Shown: positions 60,001 through 64,000 of the stretch, piece after piece
Numbering within the stretch: the stretch's first letter is position 1
Layout: each line of letters opens with the position of its first letter
Origin: Prevotella sp. UBA2725
Lineage (GTDB): Bacteria; Bacteroidota; Bacteroidia; Bacteroidales; Bacteroidaceae
DNA: 64,000 nt
Direction: 5' to 3'
Assembly (NCBI GenBank): GCA_002353825.1
Contig: DEKJ01000003.1
Location: 92,316-156,315 of the forward strand
Position numbers and translations under genes: made by a program
The notes under the pieces: generated by a model
The model's input: the letters and a program-made list of their open reading frames with translations, nothing else
Database searches by the model: none
What the model was told of the DNA's origin: nothing

Positions 60001-60112
60001 ATGGAAGTCGAAAGATATGCTTGTTGACCCGGAGACACCAGTCGACGGTCTCTGCACTTTCGAGATGCCTTCTTTGAGAACATACACTTTCGGTGTAGAA
60101 CTTAGTTTTTAA
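57044..60112 (+). CDS. SusC/RagA-family TonB-dependent outer-membrane transporter, second pair
   Basis: A 1022-residue nutrient importer. The signal peptide MLKRLTMLSAGLFLMTGVALAQ is cleaved after LAQ. The carboxypeptidase-regulatory-like domain is GSVVDENGDPVVGAAVRVDG, the TonB-box region LEEVIVTGYGNFKKS, and the plug domain has NAGNDPLIVIDGTPM and ASLYGSRAANGVIVITTKSG. The barrel ends FGVELSF with the terminal phenylalanine. It is read with its SusD partner 19 bases downstream. Substrate unknown, and no enzyme gene accompanies it. Confidence 0.95.
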   Translation: MLKRLTMLSAGLFLMTGVALAQSTVTGSVVDENGDPVVGAAVRVDGTKTGTVTDVNGRFSIAAPANSKLTVSYLGMKDQTVKAGQNVKVTLQSGDHNLEEVIVTGYGNFKKSSFTGAASTMSTSKLSDVPSMSVEDKLQGNVAGVSVSNMSGQPGAMNFIRIRGMGSINAGNDPLIVIDGTPMQSGNLSSFNDPATGDGYNGSGTNALTSLNSNDIESITVIKDAAAASLYGSRAANGVIVITTKSGSAGKTHVDFRSDWGFSNMAVDYRPTLGGDDRRALIYQGLKNYAYDNIDGTTDASATQYADDNIDKFAAKPANGWADWKDALFRNGSHQNYQASVSGGNERTKFYSSLSYGKQNGVVDRSGLERMTGNANVTHTFGRFKLDISTLFSSMHQNSVMDGGASFAGAISNAYWFLGPSNPVYDPKTGEMVTKTTGAYNNGVNPIFENKHQWDITNTKRSYNTIALEWNIWDALKLREKVAYDYISSVENVLWDKYSNNGKKSSGVLQRVNNEFYTLNTQTQLSYVRTFGLNNIDALLGFETEAWHQNNQYTHGDTYPGDLYEFANAGSTSAESYKYDSKMTSILGRVNYNYDDKYYLGASYRRDGSSRMARENRWGSFWSVSGAWRFGGETFMDPVKSVLTDGKLRVSYGVNGTLPSGLYNYMNLYRYGEYYNGSNGMGIVGIGNKDLKWEKNKAWNFGLDLTFIDRISVTLDYYVRNTSDLIMNRPVSYISGYYDSSSGAATVAQNVGSMRNTGIEFSIQSTNIQTKDLTWTTSLNFGHNKNKITKLTGDDDQIIDGVFNHKVGYAYYSYYMYEYAGVDPKTGLESYYINDGTENARQTTTDVSKAKKVIVGKHDAALEGGLSNFVKWKFIDFNFTLTYKLGGDSYDAATWLHDNGGVYALRGAIPSYYKLSDMWQKEGDNAKLPKFQAGYGKRVLSSRWLMPNDYLRLKNLTIGFTAPREWTDKIGLNKARVYFSGNNLLTWKSKDMLVDPETPVDGLCTFEMPSLRTYTFGVELSF

Positions 60113-60131
60113 TCATTAGAGGAAAATAACA

Positions 60132-61655
60132 ATGAACGTATTAAAATCAATATATACAACAGCTGCACTGGCTTTGTGTGTCATGGGGGTGAGCTCTTGT
60201 GGCAACGAATGGCTCGATGTCTCTCCTTCCAATGGCACCGACGCTGAGTCAGCTATCAACTCGAGCAGCGATCTCGATGCTGCACGCACGGGTATGTATG
60301 CGGCTCTGAAAGGAACCCGCGACTTTACCGACTATTATGGTCAAGGGTTCTTCATCTATGGTGACATGCATGCGGGCGATGACTATCAGTACAATAACAT
60401 CAGCGGCTCTAACCGTGCCAGTTTCTTCTACAACATGAACTACTCCACGGCTTCTGATTTCACCCGGGCACTGGTTCCCTGGCAGTCACCCTATATGGTG
60501 ATCGGACGTGCCAACCGTATCATCGCAGCCGCTGAAGAGGGTTCGCTGACGGATCAGACTGATGCGCAGGCTACAATCAACCAGTATGCTGCCGAGGCCA
60601 AGGTGCTGCGTGCGTTGGCTCATTTCGACCTGGTGCGTATCTACGGCAAGCCTTATACCGAGGATCAGGGTGCAAGCGATGGCGTGCCATTGGTAACAAC
60701 TGTCTTGGAGTCGAGTGCCAAGCCGGCACGAAGCACGGTGAAAGAGGTTTATACACAGGTAGTAAAAGATCTTACCGAAGCCATCAGCTCTGGTGCTTTG
60801 GCTACGAAGTCTACTCCCGGATATGTCAATCTATGGGGTGCCAAGGCCATCCTTAGCCGTGTGTATCTTAATATGGGCGACTATGCCAATGCTCTGACAA
60901 CGGCTGAGGATGTAATCAAGAATTCGGGCGCCAGCCTTTGGACACGCGATGAGTATGTTGACGCATGGTCTGCCGAGAAGCCGAACGAGAGCGAGTTCCT
61001 CTTCCGCATCAGTGTTACGGACAATAAGGACAATAATGACTTGGAGGGCATTGGTAACTTGCAGCAGCAGGATGGATACGCCGAGATGGTCGCTACCAAG
61101 AAGTTTGTCGAGATGTTGAGCGCTGATGCGAATGATGTCCGCAATGATATCTTTGAGCCGACATCAATAGATGAAGAAAAGAGCACCTATGGCACCAACA
61201 GAGTGTACCTGAACAAGTTGCGTGGATTGAATGGTAATACCCGAATCATCCCAATAGTACCGATCATCCGTCTCTCTGAAGTCTATCTGACGGCTGCCGA
61301 GTGTGCCTTCCGCACCAATGACAAGACAAAAGCTGCCGAATATCTGAACGATCTGGTCAAGAACCGTACGACAACGGCTTCCGCTCTTGTCACGGCTTCC
61401 ACGGTGACCCTTGAGCGCATTCTCATCGAGCGCCGTAAGGAACTCGTAGGTGAGGGACAGCGTTATTTTGACGCTTTGCGCAACAACGAGACTATCGTCC
61501 GTTACACCAGCGAAGCAGACAAAGGATGGCAAGCAAGCTTGAGCAAGGACGCTCAGTCTTTCAACAGAGATTATTACAAGGCGATTGCCGCTATTCCTCA
61601 GGCAGAAATCAATGCCAACAAGAATATCAAGCAGAATCCTCAGTATGGCGAGTAA
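60132..61655 (+). CDS. SusD/RagB-family outer-membrane lipoprotein, second pair
   Basis: A 507-residue surface lipoprotein. The lipobox is GVSSC (C23) followed by GNEWLDVSPSNGTD. SusD-type TPR helices are seen (AEAKVLRALAHFDLVRIYGKPY, WGAKAILSRVYLNMGDYANAL), with the RagB end VYLTAAECAFRTND, then ERRKELVGEGQRYFDALRN. It forms the lid of the preceding SusC channel. A good bidirectional terminator follows. Confidence 0.94.
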   Translation: MNVLKSIYTTAALALCVMGVSSCGNEWLDVSPSNGTDAESAINSSSDLDAARTGMYAALKGTRDFTDYYGQGFFIYGDMHAGDDYQYNNISGSNRASFFYNMNYSTASDFTRALVPWQSPYMVIGRANRIIAAAEEGSLTDQTDAQATINQYAAEAKVLRALAHFDLVRIYGKPYTEDQGASDGVPLVTTVLESSAKPARSTVKEVYTQVVKDLTEAISSGALATKSTPGYVNLWGAKAILSRVYLNMGDYANALTTAEDVIKNSGASLWTRDEYVDAWSAEKPNESEFLFRISVTDNKDNNDLEGIGNLQQQDGYAEMVATKKFVEMLSADANDVRNDIFEPTSIDEEKSTYGTNRVYLNKLRGLNGNTRIIPIVPIIRLSEVYLTAAECAFRTNDKTKAAEYLNDLVKNRTTTASALVTASTVTLERILIERRKELVGEGQRYFDALRNNETIVRYTSEADKGWQASLSKDAQSFNRDYYKAIAAIPQAEINANKNIKQNPQYGE

Positions 61656-61701
61656 ATAATTATTGCCCACCTTCTGAATCAGATTCAGAAGCAATAAATG
61701 A

Positions 61702-61737
61702 AAAAAGCACGACCTCTCACGGGGACGTGCTTTTTTC
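61702..61737. terminator. Bidirectional intrinsic terminator
   Basis: AAAAAAGCACG and CGTGCTTTTTTC around a 14-base loop. T-runs on both strands suit the converging susD and ATPase transcripts. Confidence 0.85.
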
Positions 61738-61809
61738 TTTCTTTATGCTTAAGATAATTGCGAATTAATAGAAGACCAAACGATAACTGCTCTTTGTCTT
61801 ACACACACA

Positions 61810-63087
61810 CTATGTATAGTGTCTTTCCACTAACCACTCTGCAGCCGGCATCACGTTTATCGTACGTCCTTTGACGGTCAGTTGCTCATTATCGTCCATA
61901 GTGATAAGGAGCAGATCTGTACAATGGAATTTGTCAGAGGCTTTGATCAGTGCGTTGAGCTCGCGTTTGCGGGTCTTCTCATTACTGATGTCGTAGGAGA
62001 CTTGGATCAGTTGCTCAACAGTTCCATCTTTGACAACCATGAAGTCCACCTCCCACTGACGATCGCGATAATAGAAGATGTCTTTGTGCAATGGTCGGTT
62101 GCGTCGTAGCAGCTCAATGAAGACAACATTCTCCAGCCGCCAGCCGAGGTTTGTAGTGGAAACAGTCTCTGTTCGGTCTGTCACGAACGCCGGATCAACC
62201 ACATACACCTTTTCGTTGAGGATACGCTCTTTGCTCTTGTAGGAAAACTTATGAATGCCCATGAGCAGGAAGGCTTCCTTCAGATATCCATAATAGTTGT
62301 CGATGGTGTGGTCAGAGACGCCAAAAACAGCAGACAATTCCTTTGCGGAATATTCCTGACAGAAGTTATCCATCAAGTAGGAGGCGAGTCTTCGCAGTAC
62401 TTCAACGTAGCGGACGCGGAACCTTTGCGCAATGTCGTTTCTAATGATCGAGTCAAGCAACGCTTCAACATAACCCTGCTTGTCCGACTCGTTAACCAGT
62501 TCAGGGAAACCACCTTCCAAGAGATATTCGTTGAGTGCCTTCTTTCTCAGAGCTGTCGCTTTCACCGAAAGGGAAGTGAGGTTAATGTTTTTCATACGTG
62601 CCATCTCAGCAAACGAGAATGGGTACAATTCAATCTTATGGTAACGACCTGTCAAATGTGTTGTGAGTTCCCCACTCAGCAACTTGGCATTGGACCCCGT
62701 GATGACGAGATGAACATTCTGGCGAAGCATACGGTTGACGAAAAGCTGCCATCCGCCAATATTCTGCATCTCATCAAGAAAAAGATACTGAAAGTCACCA
62801 TAAAGCTGATAGAGGGCATCAAGGACGGTGTCGAAGTCCTCTGTCGTAAGCTTTGCCAGACGATCATCGTCGAAGTTGGCATACGCAAAATTAGCATGGC
62901 TTTGTCGAAGAACCTTTTCGCATAATGTTGATTTCCCGCTTCGACGCACGCCAATGACCACTTGTGCCAAATTGCTGTTCAATGTTAGCTGCCCTTCTTC
63001 CAAACGGTCGCAGAGCGTTGACAACTCATTGCTTTCCAACTCATCCTTTTGGTCTGAGAATACAGTGATAAGCTTTCTTACATCCAT
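61810..63087 (-). CDS. AAA ATPase of the AAA_14/DUF4143 family, copy B
   Basis: A 425-residue protein; MDVRKLITVFSDQ at 63087 is taken as start because the -7 box at 63111-63118 leaves earlier ATGs at or before the transcript start. Walker A is VIGVRRSGKSTLCEKVL, Walker B QYLFLDEMQN, and VITGSNAKLLSGELTTHLTGRYHKIELYPFSF holds sensor 1 and the AAA_14 hallmark. A central winged helix follows (YSAKELSAVFGVSDHTIDNYYGYL). The C-terminal DUF4143-type domain has a nuclease-like ERDRQ-WEVDFMVV motif (YYRDRQWEVDFMVV, IQVSYDI). Function unknown. It is unlike copy A in sequence but has the same architecture and the same kind of upstream repeat. Confidence 0.88.
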   Translation of the reverse strand: MDVRKLITVFSDQKDELESNELSTLCDRLEEGQLTLNSNLAQVVIGVRRSGKSTLCEKVLRQSHANFAYANFDDDRLAKLTTEDFDTVLDALYQLYGDFQYLFLDEMQNIGGWQLFVNRMLRQNVHLVITGSNAKLLSGELTTHLTGRYHKIELYPFSFAEMARMKNINLTSLSVKATALRKKALNEYLLEGGFPELVNESDKQGYVEALLDSIIRNDIAQRFRVRYVEVLRRLASYLMDNFCQEYSAKELSAVFGVSDHTIDNYYGYLKEAFLLMGIHKFSYKSKERILNEKVYVVDPAFVTDRTETVSTTNLGWRLENVVFIELLRRNRPLHKDIFYYRDRQWEVDFMVVKDGTVEQLIQVSYDISNEKTRKRELNALIKASDKFHCTDLLLITMDDNEQLTVKGRTINVMPAAEWLVERHYT

Positions 63088-63110
63088 AGATATATGCTTT
63101 GAAGACATTG

Positions 63111-63118
63111 CAAAGGTA
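63111..63118 (-). promoter_or_regulatory. -7 box of DUF4143 ATPase copy B
   Basis: TACCTTTG on the minus strand, 23 bases before the ATG at 63087. It is immediately preceded by direct repeats. Confidence 0.65.
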
Positions 63119-63122
63119 AGCA

Positions 63123-63181
63123 AAACTTCGATAGAATGCAATTTTTCAGGCCGGAAACTTCGATAGAATGCGGTTTTTCAG
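63123..63181 (-). repeat. Two direct repeats with 32-bp spacing upstream of DUF4143 ATPase copy B
   Basis: AAACTTCGATAGAATGC, two variable bases, then TTTTTCAG occurs at 63123 and 63155. The first copy lies 4 bases from the -7 box. The sequence is unrelated to the repeat at 56346 but the placement is the same. Confidence 0.75.
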
Positions 63182-63314
63182 ACTCTAAATCAAGGGTAAC
63201 ATCACCATGAGGTGCAGGCCTCGTCTCATCGTATCACATATCTTTCACAATCTTTCCTCCGATGGTTAGAAAATAAAAACAGCGGTTTTCCTTTCCCGTT
63301 CCACTTCTTTTCGT

Positions 63315-63322
63315 TATATTTG
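63315..63322 (+). promoter_or_regulatory. -7 box of the AAA-ATPase-like gene
   Basis: TATATTTG, 25 bases before the ATG at 63348. Confidence 0.6.
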
Positions 63323-63347
63323 CACATGAATATAACAAGGTGACATT

Positions 63348-64000
63348 ATGAGCACGAATTTCAAGCGCATACCCTACGGCATTGCCGACTTCAAGCAGGT
63401 AAGAAAAGAACATAAATATTTGGTTGACAAGACCATGTTCTTCGAAAAGATGGAGAATGCCGGCAACTTTCTCTTCCTCGTCCGTCCGCGCCGTTTCGGT
63501 AAGAGCCTATTCCTGGACATGCTGGAGACCTACTACGACATCAATGAGAAGGACAACTTCCAAGAGTTGTTCAAAGGGCTTTATGTCGCTGACCATCCCA
63601 CACCGGAGCAGGGCGAGTTTCAGGTGCTGCACCTCGACTTCTCCTTGGTGGGAAGTGACCTTGATAACCTTTATGAGAACTTCAACGCTTATTGTGGGCA
63701 AGTGATGGATTCGTTCATTGACACCTATCAGCGCTACTATAGTCCACAGATCGTTGAAAAAGTGCATAGTGAGAAAACTGCCGCCGGGAAGCTTAATATT
63801 GTCAGACTGGAAGCTAAAAAGGCACAGCTCAAGCTCTACCTCGTCGTCGACGAGTATGACAACTTCACCAACAACGTGCTCAACGTCAAGGGTCAGCAGG
63901 CTTATCATGAGCTCACCCACGGTACGGGGTTCTACCGCGACATCTTCAAGCTCTTCAAGCCGATGTTCGACCGCATCATCATGCTCGGCGTGTCGCCCAT
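63348..64000 (+). CDS. AAA-ATPase-like (PF09820 type) protein, 5' part, cut by the window end
   Basis: An open frame of 217 residues still running at base 64000. It begins MSTNFKRIPYGIADFKQVRK and has the family opening YLVDKTMFFEKME, a Walker A-like FLVRPRRFGKSLFLDMLETYY and Walker B-like KLYLVVDEYDNF. In complete members this is followed by a PD-(D/E)XK nuclease-like domain at the C-terminus (not visible here). These proteins occur in many paralogues in Bacteroidales with unknown function. It is divergent from DUF4143 ATPase copy B. Confidence 0.85.
   Translation, partial: MSTNFKRIPYGIADFKQVRKEHKYLVDKTMFFEKMENAGNFLFLVRPRRFGKSLFLDMLETYYDINEKDNFQELFKGLYVADHPTPEQGEFQVLHLDFSLVGSDLDNLYENFNAYCGQVMDSFIDTYQRYYSPQIVEKVHSEKTAAGKLNIVRLEAKKAQLKLYLVVDEYDNFTNNVLNVKGQQAYHELTHGTGFYRDIFKLFKPMFDRIIMLGVSP

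Noticed and set aside
1..64000. tRNA, rRNA or insertion sequence with its own transposase
   Set aside because: I found no cloverleaf with conserved T-loop, no rRNA stretch and no transposase or integrase frame; this was by eye only.

Overview
The window looks like a chromosomal segment of a Prevotella-like member of the Bacteroidales. Three things point there: promoters of the TTTG-N19/20-TAnnTTTG type before many genes, two SusC/SusD outer-membrane pairs, and gene families typical of the order (GH97, PCMD lipoprotein, DUF2851, WbqC, AAA/DUF4143 ATPases). Base composition is fairly even and most genes are housekeeping. The species assignment is an inference from gene content only.

Layout. 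1-8.7 kb (+): 3' end of shikimate kinase, arginine decarboxylase, acetylglutamate kinase and an ECF sigma factor, then a GNAT protein, topoisomerase IV subunit B and a periplasmic S41 protease. 8.8-13.4 kb (-): first SusC/SusD pair. 13.8-20.7 kb: ferritin, a repeat-filled 0.9-kb gap, an MNT/HEPN pair, a CPBP membrane protease, RibF and a Ca2+ P-type ATPase. 20.8-25.0 kb (+): RND adaptor and pump. 25.1-31.1 kb (-): DprA, thioesterase, DUF2851, HigBA, an outer-membrane barrel and a PCMD lipoprotein. 31.3-37.8 kb (+): DapB, signal peptidase I, a degenerate signal peptidase paralogue, WbqC, a collapsed sodium:solute symporter, a PIN-domain pair, RuvB, CoaD and YbeY. 37.8-42.4 kb (+): GH97 and GH2 glycosidases. 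42.7-47.5 kb (+): rimP-nusA-infB. 47.7-52.9 kb (+): sufB-sufC-sufD-sufS. 53.2-56.3 kb: DUF2442, RNase HII and WYL regulator, converging on a DUF4143 ATPase. 57.0-61.7 kb (+): second SusC/SusD pair. 61.8-64.0 kb: a second DUF4143 ATPase divergent from an AAA-ATPase-like gene cut by the window end.

The genes support amino-acid and polyamine synthesis, translation and transcription, Fe-S assembly, glycan capture and breakdown, and envelope maintenance. There is no prophage, integrase, CRISPR array, rRNA or tRNA that I can support.

The striking feature is the density and variety of small repeats. A heptanucleotide family (consensus about TAWCWCC) lies at the ends of several genes and inside two conserved enzymes, SufS and RNase HII, where it is read in frame as TPNS-rich loops. 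A palindromic repeat sits in frame inside the WbqC gene. There are also arrays with a 22-bp period at four loci, 32-33-bp direct repeats directly upstream of both DUF4143 ATPase promoters, a ~190-bp palindromic element in two copies, and several inverted-repeat elements. Together they suggest ongoing colonisation of gene ends, and sometimes of coding regions, by short repeats.
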